DNA from: Lachnospiraceae bacterium M18-1
Lineage (GTDB): Bacteria; Bacillota; Clostridia; Lachnospirales; Lachnospiraceae
Assembly: GCA_000403295.2 (NCBI GenBank)
Contig: KE159612.1
Coordinates: 417,242-481,241 of the forward strand
Direction of reading: 5' to 3'
DNA: 64,000 bases
The stretch's first letter is position 1. Every line of letters starts with the position of its first letter. Position numbers and translations under genes: made by a program. Positions 1 through 8,115 of this stretch are shown one piece after another. Under the pieces are notes generated by a model. The model worked only from the letters and a program-made list of their open reading frames with translations. It did no database searches and was not told the origin of the DNA.

Positions 1-1062
1 CTGAAATATGGGATTAAAGGATGGCTGATCTGCCCGTTTTATGCATTATGCATTTTTATATGGTTTTACTGTGGATTCACGCATACAAGAATCACTGCGG
101 AAAGTAATCCGGATAAAAATGTATACGACTACACGATGCTGGCAAAAGCTCTATATGGAAAATATACATTTATGGTGCCGCTGTATGACCTCTGGATTTT
201 GCTGGCAATGGTTCTGACCGCGGCTTCTACAATTGCGACGGGCGGGATGCTGATCGCCAGCTTCCTGGGCAGTGCCTATGTAGTAGGCGCGGTTGTTATG
301 GCTGCCCTGGTGACAGTTGTAGCGATCTTCGGCGCTGATATTGTAAGGAAGGCATCTACGGTCATGATGTTTGGCCTGATCGGTTTGATGATCCTTCTTC
401 TGGTTATCACCTTTGTACATAAGGGAGGCGCGCTGCTGCGGTATTTATCCTCCGGCTGGGAACCGGAAGCGTGTCCGCCTTTGGCAGAAGGATTCTGGCG
501 TATCTTTATTTTAACATGCGGATCTTCGTCCTGGGCTTTAGGCGTGGGGAGTCTGGCACAGAAATTAAAAACAAAAAAGGACTGTGTGGCCGGGGCATTT
601 ACGGCCGGTATAAGCGGGGCTCTTGCATTTCTTCTGATGTTTTTCATTGTCGCGGCGTGGTGCGATCAGGCAGCTGCGGTTGAATCAGGTACGCCTGTGC
701 TGAATATCGCGACAGAGTGGCTGGCAGGAGAATTACCCTGGCTGCCGATCGCATATTATGGACTGATGATACTTGCGTTGGTATCAAGCGGAGCACCGGC
801 TGTTTTTATTGCAACTCAGAGAATGAAAAAGATTTTTTCCGGCTTGGATTATGAACACAAAGATAAGCTGTACAGCATTATTTTTGGCACTGGATTCTGT
901 GCGGTTGTGATCGTGCTTGCTATGACCGGATTAAATGCAATTGTTGGAAAGTATTTCCAATATCTGGGATATTACGGACAGATCTGCGGTATCATTCCAA
1001 TGGTGATCATCTGGCCGATCCTTCGGAAAAAAGGAATCAGACCAGTTATCAAAGAAAAATAG
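1..1062 (+). CDS. YkvI-like membrane permease (5' end outside window)
   Basis: The frame is open from base 1 to the stop at 1062 (353 codons), so the first methionine, at 136, is internal and the real start lies upstream. The visible part is almost entirely hydrophobic, with about eight predicted membrane segments separated by short loops and a basic C-terminus. The pattern of small residues in the segment reading STIATGGML and the later SSGAPAVF resembles the YkvI family, distant relatives of amino acid and nucleobase transporters. The substrate is unknown. The flavin oxidoreductase gene starts 14 bases downstream, so the permease may import the substrate of that enzyme; this is inference from spacing only. 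Confidence 0.7.
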   Translation: MKYGIKGWLICPFYALCIFIWFYCGFTHTRITAESNPDKNVYDYTMLAKALYGKYTFMVPLYDLWILLAMVLTAASTIATGGMLIASFLGSAYVVGAVVMAALVTVVAIFGADIVRKASTVMMFGLIGLMILLLVITFVHKGGALLRYLSSGWEPEACPPLAEGFWRIFILTCGSSSWALGVGSLAQKLKTKKDCVAGAFTAGISGALAFLLMFFIVAAWCDQAAAVESGTPVLNIATEWLAGELPWLPIAYYGLMILALVSSGAPAVFIATQRMKKIFSGLDYEHKDKLYSIIFGTGFCAVVIVLAMTGLNAIVGKYFQYLGYYGQICGIIPMVIIWPILRKKGIRPVIKEK

Positions 1063-1076
1063 CGGGAGGAGTACTG

Positions 1077-3038
1077 GTGGAAAGAGAATATAATTATTTG
1101 TTCGCCCCTGGAAAGATCGGCAGGCTTACTGTGAAGAACCGGATTGCCATGACAGCAGCTATGACAGGCTATCCAGGATTAAACGGCGAAGTAACGGATC
1201 GGATTATCAGATATTATGAGGAGCGGGCCAAAGGCGGGGCAGGGATCATATTTACGGAGGCAGGAGTGGTAGATGATATCTGTGGGATTGCGCGCTATAA
1301 CCAGCTGCACTACACACCACGCTGTATCAATGGACTGGAGCGGCTCTGTCTTGCGCTCAGAAAATATGGAACCAGGGTTTTTGCCCAGCTATGGCATGGA
1401 GGTGGGATATGCAGCCCGGAGGTATGCGGGTGTCAGACGGTTTCTTCTTCGGATGTGGCATCAATTCCGGGAAATATTCCAAGGCCGCTTACAAAGGAAG
1501 AAATCAAGAAGCTGGTAAAAAAGTATGCTGTGTCAGCAAAGACCTGCCAGCTGGCAGGTTTTGACGGTATTGAGATCCATGCAGCCCACGGGTATCTGAT
1601 CGCACAGTTTTTAAGCCCGTATTTTAACCATAGAACGGATGAATACGGAGGCGCGTTTGAAAATAGAGTGAGGCTGCTGGATGAGATTCTGCGAGCGGTA
1701 AGGGAAGAAACCGGGCCGGGATATCCGATCTCCGTGCGTATCAGTGCGGATGAAATGGGACAGGAGTTGTGCGCCGCGCATATGACCCTGGAAGATGGTG
1801 TGCGCCTGGCAAAATATCTGGATGAGTCAGGACTTGTGGATATCATCAATATATCGAATGGAAATAAATTTACGCCGAACGCGAATTGCGATCCATATTT
1901 TTACGAAGGCGGCTGGAAGGAGCCGATCGCGCTTGCGGTTAATAAGGCAGTGAAGCTTCCTACGATTGCTACAAACACCATCAAGCATCCGGAAGAGGCA
2001 GAGAGACAGCTTGCGAAGGGGATCAGTGATTTTGTGGGCGTCTTAAGGGGACACCTTGCGGATCCGGAATTTGTAGGGAAAGCAGCGCAGGGCAGAGAAG
2101 ATGAGATACGGGGCTGCATTGGCTGCCTTTACTGCCGCGACCCCAGAGGTTCGGGTCAGATGGGGATGCGTTGCGCGTTAAACCCAAGGCTGGGGCTTGA
2201 AGTGGATTATCCTTTGCGTTCCAAAGATGGAAACGGAAGAAAGACAGCGGTAGTTGGCGGCGGCCCCGGCGGTATGGAAGCCGCCCGTGTGCTTGCAGAA
2301 CGGGGATTCCAGGTCACGCTTTTTGAAAAAGAGGGAATACTTGGCGGAACAATGAATCTGGCCGCAAAACCGGACCATAAAGAGAAGATAGCGCGTTTGA
2401 TCCGTTCCATGGAAGTACAGTGCAGAAAGGCGGGGGTTGATATCCGGCTGAATACGGAAGCAACACCGGAATTGTTGAAAGAGATGGCGTTTGAAGCTGT
2501 TTTTGCGGCATCCGGGGCTGTTCCGGTCATTCCTGCATTTGAAGGGGTTGAGCTTCCTCATGTCTATACTGCGGAAAAAGTACTGCGCGAGGACAGGACA
2601 TTTGAAAATAAAAAGGTTGCGGTCATTGGTTCCGGTCTGACCGGAATGGAGACAGCAGAAATCCTGGCAAAGCGGGGAAGCAGGATCACAATGGTAGAAA
2701 TGCTTTCGGACATCGGGCCTGGTCTGCTGAAAGAGATACTTGATGAAGAAAAGAAAAAGCTGTTTCAGTATTGCCCGGATGTCTACACCAGGCATCAGCT
2801 CGTGAAAATCCTGGAAAATGGGATTGAAGTAAGGAATCTGGAGAATAATGAGAGTTTTGTCATAGAAACGGATATCGTTGTTTTGGCATTGGGTGTGCGT
2901 CCGCGTCCGGATTTTGTCGAAAGCTTTAAGGAAGCAGCGCCGCAGGTATTTGCGGTAGGTGACGCGGAACATGGCGGCAGGATTGGCGACGCGATCCGAA
3001 GCGGGTATAGTCAGGCTTATGCATATACTCCAATCTAA
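1077..3038 (+). CDS. NADH:flavin oxidoreductase / enoate reductase (OYE-type, FMN, 4Fe-4S, FAD)
   Basis: This 653-residue protein has the three-part layout of 2-enoate and 2,4-dienoyl-CoA reductases. Residues 1-340 form an old-yellow-enzyme TIM barrel, with IEIHAAHGYL and the following barrel strands visible. A cysteine cluster of the form CX2CX2CX12C lies around residues 346-365 and would bind a 4Fe-4S centre. Two Rossmann folds follow, marked by VGGGPGG near 390 and IGSGLTG near 520. Such enzymes reduce activated C=C bonds with NAD(P)H; the bile-acid enzymes BaiCD and BaiH belong to the same family. The start is a GTG with GGGAGG upstream. The substrate cannot be read from the sequence; a permease precedes and a tautomerase-like gene follows. 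Confidence 0.88.
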   Translation: MEREYNYLFAPGKIGRLTVKNRIAMTAAMTGYPGLNGEVTDRIIRYYEERAKGGAGIIFTEAGVVDDICGIARYNQLHYTPRCINGLERLCLALRKYGTRVFAQLWHGGGICSPEVCGCQTVSSSDVASIPGNIPRPLTKEEIKKLVKKYAVSAKTCQLAGFDGIEIHAAHGYLIAQFLSPYFNHRTDEYGGAFENRVRLLDEILRAVREETGPGYPISVRISADEMGQELCAAHMTLEDGVRLAKYLDESGLVDIINISNGNKFTPNANCDPYFYEGGWKEPIALAVNKAVKLPTIATNTIKHPEEAERQLAKGISDFVGVLRGHLADPEFVGKAAQGREDEIRGCIGCLYCRDPRGSGQMGMRCALNPRLGLEVDYPLRSKDGNGRKTAVVGGGPGGMEAARVLAERGFQVTLFEKEGILGGTMNLAAKPDHKEKIARLIRSMEVQCRKAGVDIRLNTEATPELLKEMAFEAVFAASGAVPVIPAFEGVELPHVYTAEKVLREDRTFENKKVAVIGSGLTGMETAEILAKRGSRITMVEMLSDIGPGLLKEILDEEKKKLFQYCPDVYTRHQLVKILENGIEVRNLENNESFVIETDIVVLALGVRPRPDFVESFKEAAPQVFAVGDAEHGGRIGDAIRSGYSQAYAYTPI

Positions 3039-3108
3039 CATCAGTATGTGTATACTGCGCGCCAGATAAATCTGCCGTTAGTATGATATGTGGGAGAGGA
3101 ATCAGGAT

Positions 3109-3510
3109 ATGTCATTATTTATTGTGAATTGTGCAAAAGGTTGGGATCTGGAGACAAAAGAAAAGATCCGAAGTGATATTACAAAAAAGATGGGAGCCCT
3201 TGCTCGTGTTTCCGACAAACTCATGGCGGTGCTGTTTCACGAATACGAAGCGGAGAACATGTCTCCAAACCATGGATGCTTCGTGATCGTGTATATGAGC
3301 GAAGGAAGAACGGATGAGTTTAAAGATGAACTGGTTGCTGTCGTTACAGATGCCATTACAGAGCATACAGACTTTGATGATGGAAAAGTAGCTGTTATGA
3401 TTCATGATGTATTGAAAGGAAACATGGCAGCCAGAAGGAAGATTGTCAACAGGGCAGGTCCGGTAGCACAGTTGATCAACGACGGAGAACTGGATCTGGA
3501 GGAGCTGTAA
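3109..3510 (+). CDS. Small tautomerase-superfamily-like protein
   Basis: The product has 133 residues. I chose the ATG at 3109 because GGAGAGG sits about ten bases upstream; an in-frame ATG at 3088 would add seven residues and has no ribosome binding site. The N-terminal beta-strand, the following helix with regularly spaced charged residues and the overall size suggest a tautomerase-like (4-oxalocrotonate tautomerase) fold. The residue after the initiator methionine is serine, not the catalytic proline of that family, so activity may be lost or different. The gene lies 70 bases after the enoate reductase, possibly in one transcript. The assignment is tentative. Confidence 0.45.
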   Translation: MSLFIVNCAKGWDLETKEKIRSDITKKMGALARVSDKLMAVLFHEYEAENMSPNHGCFVIVYMSEGRTDEFKDELVAVVTDAITEHTDFDDGKVAVMIHDVLKGNMAARRKIVNRAGPVAQLINDGELDLEEL

Positions 3511-3587
3511 AAATATTCCGGCCAATCGCATTCAGCATAAATTCTTTGTATACCTTTTCTGTAGACCGGTACGTCGTCGGGTAAAAA

Positions 3588-3705
3588 TTACAGTTCACGG
3601 CCTAACCGGCCGCGAACTGTAACGCATCCAGCCCATTGAAAAGTCACCTGACGGCGAGGGGCTGGATGCACGTCCCATCACTGAATTGGCCGGACGCCGA
3701 TTGTA
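3588..3705. repeat. Dispersed repeat family A, copy 1
   Basis: This copy opens with TTACAGTTCACGG, which pairs with CGCGAACTGTAA to form one hairpin. A second hairpin follows, GCATCCAGCCC pairing with GGGCTGGATGC, with a small GCC/GGC stem in its loop. The right end (GGCCGGACGCCG then TTGTAA) is a decayed version of the right end of copy 5. It lies between the convergent tautomerase-like and HEPN genes. Confidence 0.75.
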
Positions 3706-3741
3706 AAATGCCTCCATATCCGGTTTTTTATGGCCGAATAT

Positions 3742-4260
3742 TCATAGCTCAATCTTCTTTTTAAACATGATATAATAACAATTCAGTTCAAAATCACTGC
3801 AGATCCGCTTATTTTCCGGCAGACGTTTCAATAGATTTTCTTTCACTGCCGGATTACGCAGCTCTCTGCGCAGTTCCATATGGATCCCATTCACATCGAG
3901 AAATGCTTTGACCTCTCTGACAGCCGCGTCCAGCTTTCTCTTTTCTACCAGAAAATCCATATCATAACGTGACTGCGCTTCCCATTCACCCAGCATTTCC
4001 GAATGGTCATCCACCCACTCCGTAACAGTGAGGTTCGCTTCATTGTCAGATATCATTTTTACCAGCTTTGATATCCTGTGCGTATTCGGAACCGTTACTC
4101 CCACACATTCCAAAGCTCCTTTCAGCACTTTTTCAACAGCCTGCTGCAGATGATACGCGGCATTATTCAGGATCATTTCATCATTGTATGGATTCTTCCA
4201 GATCATCACCGCCGTTTCGTAATCTGCCTTTGCACTTCGGAACAGCCTGATATCACACAT
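3742..4260 (-). CDS. HEPN-domain protein (partner of MNT nucleotidyltransferase)
   Basis: The 172-residue helical protein matches the HEPN family: AAYHLQQAVEKVLKGAL is the typical first core helix, followed by a P-x-T-H turn and a later QSRYDM segment. HEPN proteins paired with minimal nucleotidyltransferases form toxin-antitoxin modules in which the HEPN part is usually the toxic RNase, silenced by AMPylation. A clear R-x4-6-H RNase motif is not obvious here, so RNase activity is uncertain. The last 45 residues extend beyond the usual HEPN core. I chose the ATG at 4260 because GGAGAGG lies eight bases upstream; it starts five bases after the MNT stop. Confidence 0.75.
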   Translation of the reverse strand: MCDIRLFRSAKADYETAVMIWKNPYNDEMILNNAAYHLQQAVEKVLKGALECVGVTVPNTHRISKLVKMISDNEANLTVTEWVDDHSEMLGEWEAQSRYDMDFLVEKRKLDAAVREVKAFLDVNGIHMELRRELRNPAVKENLLKRLPENKRICSDFELNCYYIMFKKKIEL

Positions 4261-4265
4261 CTTTT

Positions 4266-4616
4266 TCACCTCTCCAACAGCGGCAGGCCCGTCTCTTGTA
4301 TTTTCTGATATAGCTTATTGTCCGGCCGCAGATTCGTAATAATATCTAATTCGCAATCTATGTCCGGAATCGATGCCAGTTTTTTCTCCGGATCATATTT
4401 TTCAATATAAATATCTATATCGCTGGTACTGCTGCATCGAAATTCCAGAGAGCTTCCAAATAATACCGCCCGGCGGATATTCTGATCCCCCGCAATTCCA
4501 TGGAGCAGCTTTTCTACCCTTCGCTGCATCAACGGATGCACACGATTTGCATTTTTAAATGAAATCCCCTTCATAGCGGGGAAATCCCACATATTTGCAG
4601 TGCCTGCTGCTTCCAT
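4266..4616 (-). CDS. MNT-type nucleotidyltransferase domain protein
   Basis: This 116-residue protein carries the polymerase-beta-like nucleotidyltransferase signature: GSS followed by SDIDIYIE, and a later aspartate in CELDII, which together give the metal-binding aspartates. In HEPN/MNT modules such proteins act as the antitoxin, often by transferring AMP to the HEPN partner. The ATG at 4616 is preceded by AAAGGGG at a good distance; an upstream ATG at 4634 lacks a site. The gene is followed directly by the HEPN gene, so both are read from one message. Confidence 0.75.
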   Translation of the reverse strand: MEAAGTANMWDFPAMKGISFKNANRVHPLMQRRVEKLLHGIAGDQNIRRAVLFGSSLEFRCSSTSDIDIYIEKYDPEKKLASIPDIDCELDIITNLRPDNKLYQKIQETGLPLLER

Positions 4617-4745
4617 ACGATCAGCCCCTTTCATGTTTCCATGATATAGTAAAAAAGCAGCGGCGTCAAGATTCCCTGCAAATGGAAATGCTCCGGAATA
4701 GCATCCACTATTGCTTTTTTCATGGCTATATGGGCGTTATATGAG

Positions 4746-4774
4746 TTGTCAGAAGTGAATAGATATGGTAGAAT
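4746..4774 (+). promoter_or_regulatory. Promoter of the type I toxin message
   Basis: TTGTCA at 4746-4751 and TAGAAT at 4769-4774 are separated by exactly 17 bases. Transcription would start near 4781, giving a leader of about 64 bases before the toxin start codon. Confidence 0.7.
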
Positions 4775-4844
4775 CTATTACGGAGTGATCGTGTTACAAG
4801 GTGGAAAGCCTCCCTACACTTGAAAAAGAGGGGAGGTGATGCAT

Positions 4845-4940
4845 ATGAGTACATATGAAGTTTTAACCCTGCTATTTCTGGGTGGTACGTTCCTTATTGC
4901 ATTGCCTGCCTGCATAGATAGGAACAACAAGCGAAAATAA
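4845..4940 (+). CDS. Putative holin-like toxin of a type I toxin-antitoxin system (31 residues)
   Basis: The 31-residue peptide begins MSTYEVLTLL, has one hydrophobic span (about residues 6-23) and ends with a charged tail, DRNNKRK. This is the pattern of the Firmicutes holin-like toxins (relatives of TxpA), which insert into the cell membrane. A very strong ribosome binding site, GAGGGGAGGTGAT, precedes the ATG. A promoter lies upstream, a terminator hairpin follows the stop at once, and an antisense promoter faces it from the right. The gene is too short for routine gene finders. Toxicity is inferred from family resemblance. Confidence 0.8.
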   Translation: MSTYEVLTLLFLGGTFLIALPACIDRNNKRK

Positions 4941-5028
4941 ATAAGCCTACCTTGTACTTTGCCGAGAACAGGTAGGCTTTAGCCATTCTGGGAGGTAAAC
5001 CACTTTGTGGGCGATTGCTCCTTTTGCA
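4934..5028 (-). ncRNA. Antisense antitoxin RNA overlapping the toxin 3' end
   Basis: A near-consensus promoter on the minus strand (5035-5063) would start an RNA near 5028 that runs left through the toxin terminator and stops about 4934, overlapping the last bases of the toxin reading frame. The length of about 95 bases and the tail-to-tail overlap match the RatA antitoxin arrangement of Bacillus. The end points are inferred from promoter and hairpin positions. Confidence 0.6.
4943..4979. terminator. Bidirectional terminator between toxin mRNA and antitoxin RNA
   Basis: AAGCCTACC (4943-4951) pairs perfectly with GGTAGGCTT (4971-4979). Read leftwards it is followed by ATTTATTTT, so it can end the antisense RNA; read rightwards it follows the toxin stop codon by two bases. 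Confidence 0.7.
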
Positions 5029-5034
5029 TATATG

Positions 5035-5063
5035 ATTATAACATTGTTTCATTCACTTGTAAA
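5035..5063 (-). promoter_or_regulatory. Promoter of the antisense antitoxin RNA
   Basis: On the minus strand TTTACA (5063-5058) and a perfect TATAAT (5040-5035) are spaced 17 bases apart. No reading frame of note follows, so the product is most simply an RNA. It looks stronger than the toxin promoter, as expected for an antitoxin. Confidence 0.7.
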
Positions 5064-5093
5064 TAATTAGATCAATAGGTTCAATGGTTCATG

Positions 5094-5170
5094 GTTACAA
5101 TTCACGACCTGTTATGAATTGTAACGCATCCAGTCCATCGAAAAGTTGCCTGATGGCAAGGCATCCGGCC
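5094..5170. repeat. Dispersed repeat family A, copy 2 (diverged, partial)
   Basis: GTTACAATTCA and TGAATTGTAAC form the first hairpin. GCATCCAGTCCATCG and a shortened second stem follow. The copy ends two bases before the stop codon of the decayed response regulator and lacks the right terminal repeat. Confidence 0.65.
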
Positions 5171-5172
5171 AG

Positions 5173-6472
5173 TTACTCCTTCCTCTTATACCCGTCCGGC
5201 GAGATTCCTTCATATCTCTTAAACACCTTGGAAAAATACGTGCAATTTTCAAACCCAAGCACCTCGGACACTTCATACACCAGCTTCCCCTCATCCAGCA
5301 TCTGTTTCGCCAGATCCACCTTCTTTTGGTTCACATATTCTATAAAATTAACGCCCATCTCCTTTTTAAAAACCGTACTCAAGTAGGCATTGGATACCCC
5401 AATCTCCTCCGCGGCCTCGGAAAGATGGATCTGTGCTGTCAGATGGCGGTCGATATAGGAAAAGATACTTTTTAAAAGATCAGATTGGCTGCATTTGTAC
5501 GCCACAAAAAAATGGCTGTAAAAAATGTTCTGGAATTCCAGGAACCAGATCTCGATCAGGTCCAGGCTGTTCATCATCATCAGATTCTGATAGTGGCAGT
5601 TATCGTCCCAGACCCAGACCTCTTCGATGGTCCCGTTCAGTTTCTGGGCGGTCATGGAGTAGATTCCCAGCATATCCATGAAGATTCGGCGCAGCACATT
5701 GATATGGGTATAGGGGTCGGTCCGGATCACCGACAGGATCTGCCGAATCATGTCCGCGGAGTCCTTTCCCGAAAAAATCTCCACAGATTCCCGGAGTCCG
5801 GCCAGTAGCTGATGAGTCCCTTTTGGGCTATGCTCCCGGAGCACAATTTTTTCCGGGAAATAATGAATCTCCTGTTCTGCGTCGTAGTAGCGGATGACGG
5901 AAATCTGCTCGGCCAGGATGATCGCGCGGTTTACTGCCTCCGCATCTGCAATCACCGTTTCATGGATGCCGAAATAAACCCTTCCGCAAAGCCTGTCCGT
6001 AAGCTCCTGATGAAAATTAGAAAAAAATTCTTTGGAAAAATGGCGTTCAAAAAGAAAACAGCAGAACTGCGGGCTGCGGATGACCTGTATGTATTCCGCA
6101 GAATGCTCCGTGAGCCATTTTTTCGCAGCCTCGGTCGCGGCATAAGCAGAATGATCTGTGGACCACTTCTTTGCGGCTGCGGCCGAAACGGAATGATCTT
6201 CAGACCATCCTTTTCTCGTTACAGCTGATCACGATGACCTTACAGTCTATTCCTTCCTCTTTCAGATGCCGCAGGATCTGCAGTCCATCGATTTTGGGAA
6301 TGTTCAGATCCAGGAGAATGATGTCCGGACGGTGCTTACGGATCAGCTCCAGTGCCGCCTCCCCGTCCGCTGCATCCGGAAGAAGGGAGAAACCATGTTT
6401 TTCCCACTGAATAAGCTGGTGCAGGCCAATCCTGGCTAATATTTCATCTTCAACGATCAATACACGATACAT
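5173..6472 (-). pseudogene. Frameshifted YesN-type response regulator (REC plus AraC-type HTH)
   Basis: An intact REC start (MYRVLIVEDE, phospho-acceptor in ILLDLNIP) runs in one frame from 6472 and ends at a stop near 6201, directly after VIVISCNEKR. The rest of the REC fold (helix 4 to helix 5) is missing. Two frame changes later, coding resumes in another frame, marked by EKWLTEHSAEYIQ, through a linker to a complete AraC-type double helix-turn-helix that ends at 5173. The junction carries three imperfect copies of a D/E-HS...AAKKW unit. An open frame beginning at 5955 is only the intact 3' part. The gene would have regulated the transporter remnant upstream. Confidence 0.8.
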
Positions 6473-7178
6473 TTGCGTGTCCTTTCGGTATACGGATCCA
6501 GATTTCAAAACCAGTCAGGACTTTTTCATTGAATATCAGCCCATAAGATTCTCCGTAAAGCATTTTTAATCTTGAATTTACGTTGTAAAGGCCAATTCCT
6601 GTAAAAGCACTCTTATTCTCATTCGGTTTTTTCAAAAGCTGGTCCATTTTTTCTTTATCTGCGGATTCACCATTGTCAAATACGGAAATGACAAAATCAT
6701 TGGGATATTCCACTGCGGACACAATGATCTGTCCGGCTTTCATATCCTTGACACCATGGAGAATAGCATTTTCAACGATAGGCTGCATGGTAAATGCCGG
6801 AATTTCATATAGATATAATTCCGTGGGAATGGTATTGTAAAAATGAAAAGAATCCCCAAACCGTATCTGCATGATATCTACATACGCCTGCAGGAGGATG
6901 GTTTCCTGGCCCACCGTGGTCATGCCGTTTTTGCTGCGGTACACGGCTTGGAGGATGGCACCCAGGGATTCCAGCGCCCGTGCGGTCTTGGTGCCCTCTT
7001 CTTTCTGAGCCATAATCTGAATGGAATGCACGGTATTAAAGATAAAGTGCGGGGAAATCTGCGACATCAGCATTTCATAATGTGCCTTTTCCTTCAGTTC
7101 GCTTTCCAGCTTCACCTTTTTGATCAGCTCCTCAATCCGTTCTCCGGCTTCGTTATAGCTGGCAATCAGACTGATCAC
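6450..7178 (-). pseudogene. 5'-truncated sensor histidine kinase (YesM/LytS type)
   Basis: The 242 readable residues hold a coiled-coil signalling helix, the His-kinase motif SQISPHFIFNT with its phospho-histidine, and an HATPase domain with VENAILHGV and GIGLYNVNSRL. The sensor half that YesM kinases carry (two membrane segments, extracellular domain, HAMP) is absent. In its place, directly upstream, lies the first third of a solute-binding protein gene. The 3' end overlaps the response regulator start by 23 bases, as in intact pairs. I read this as a deletion scar; a GTG at 7178 could still start a soluble kinase fragment. Confidence 0.75.
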
Positions 7179-7627
7179 TACAGCCGATGACCGATCAATT
7201 CTTCGGCAGAAGTCAGCTTGCTTAGCGGATAGAGCAGTCCCATGGCCGCCAGGTCAATGGCATGTCCGGAGTTGTCCATGGTCACGATATCCGCGCCACC
7301 GCCGGCCAGTGCGGCAGTCTGGAAGGACTCCTTGATATCCTGCTGGGAGGCGCCCTGCAAAGTAATCTTGACCTCTGGATGTTCCTCTTCGTACTGCCGG
7401 ATCACTTTTGTAAATTCTGCTCCCAGATCCGTCGATTCATCTACCCAGTCATTTCCCATGAGAAGGGTAAGCTCCGTGCTTTCGGAACCGGATTCCTGCT
7501 GCGGTTCCTGTTCCTGTCCCGTGCTCTCCCCCGTGTTTTCCGTATCACTGCCGGAACCTCCGCAGGCGGTTGCTGTAAGCACCATGGATGCGGCTAATAA
7601 TAAAGCGGTTATTTTTTTCTTTTTCAT
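7178..7627 (-). pseudogene. 3'-truncated ABC solute-binding lipoprotein
   Basis: The 149-residue product starts with a lipoprotein signal peptide (MKKKK, hydrophobic core, lipobox TATAC), an acidic linker and the first lobe of a family 1 sugar-binding protein. Family members usually have 420-460 residues; here the frame ends after ELIGHRL, where the headless kinase begins. The missing piece (the rest of this gene, probably permeases and the kinase sensor half) appears to have been removed by one deletion. A truncated lobe is unlikely to bind ligand. Confidence 0.75.
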
Positions 7628-8115
7628 ATTTGTATCCGTCCCTTTCGTATTTTTGTTCAGGTCTTGCCGGCTGTTCCTTAATATCTGTATTAAACCATAT
7701 CAAGGCTGTATTTAAAATAAAGATATTTTTTGGGTTTCCGGAAAAAAATCAAAAAATAGGTGGAAAGATTTCTGCAGGAGCCTGTCTCTATTATTTTTAA
7801 CTGATTTTTTCGATTTATATAAATTTTGTTCATGATTCAATGGAAACTCTGCTTTTTTTACTGAAAAAAAGAGAAAAACCTGCAAAATTTTTTTATTCCC
7901 GTTTGCCGGGGGATGCCCTACAATTTTTGTAACTATTTAGAACAGCAGATGATTTTTAGGAACTGTGCTGCTCTGAAGAGCTGACAACTTTTCCGCCTGT
8001 ACGGTGCTAATCCGAAGTCGCATTTTCATTGCAATAAATTGCATAAAAATGTGTCTTCGGATTGCAACCGTACAGGTGGCAACTTTTTAAGCAAAAACGA
8101 AGGAGGAAGGAATCA
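7628..8115. other. Intergenic region with AT-rich stretch and repeat B copy 1
   Basis: No credible gene is visible in these 488 bases. The left 350 bases are AT-rich with many A and T runs and should hold the divergent promoters; I could not pick a confident -35/-10 pair. The right part is the long hairpin element 7983-8087. Confidence 0.5.
7983..8087. repeat. Dispersed long-hairpin repeat family B, copy 1
   Basis: The two arms share CCTGTACGGT, AATCCGAAG and a CATTTT block ending in TTGCAA, with a loop of about ten bases. The arms are roughly 45 bases long with a few mismatches. The same element recurs at 10211 and 46325. It ends about 15 bases before the Shine-Dalgarno sequence of the next gene. 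Confidence 0.8.

Noticed and set aside
5952..6143. Separate small gene in the response-regulator region
   Set aside because: It is a shadow of the broken gene; part of it reads as the intermediate frame of the decayed protein.
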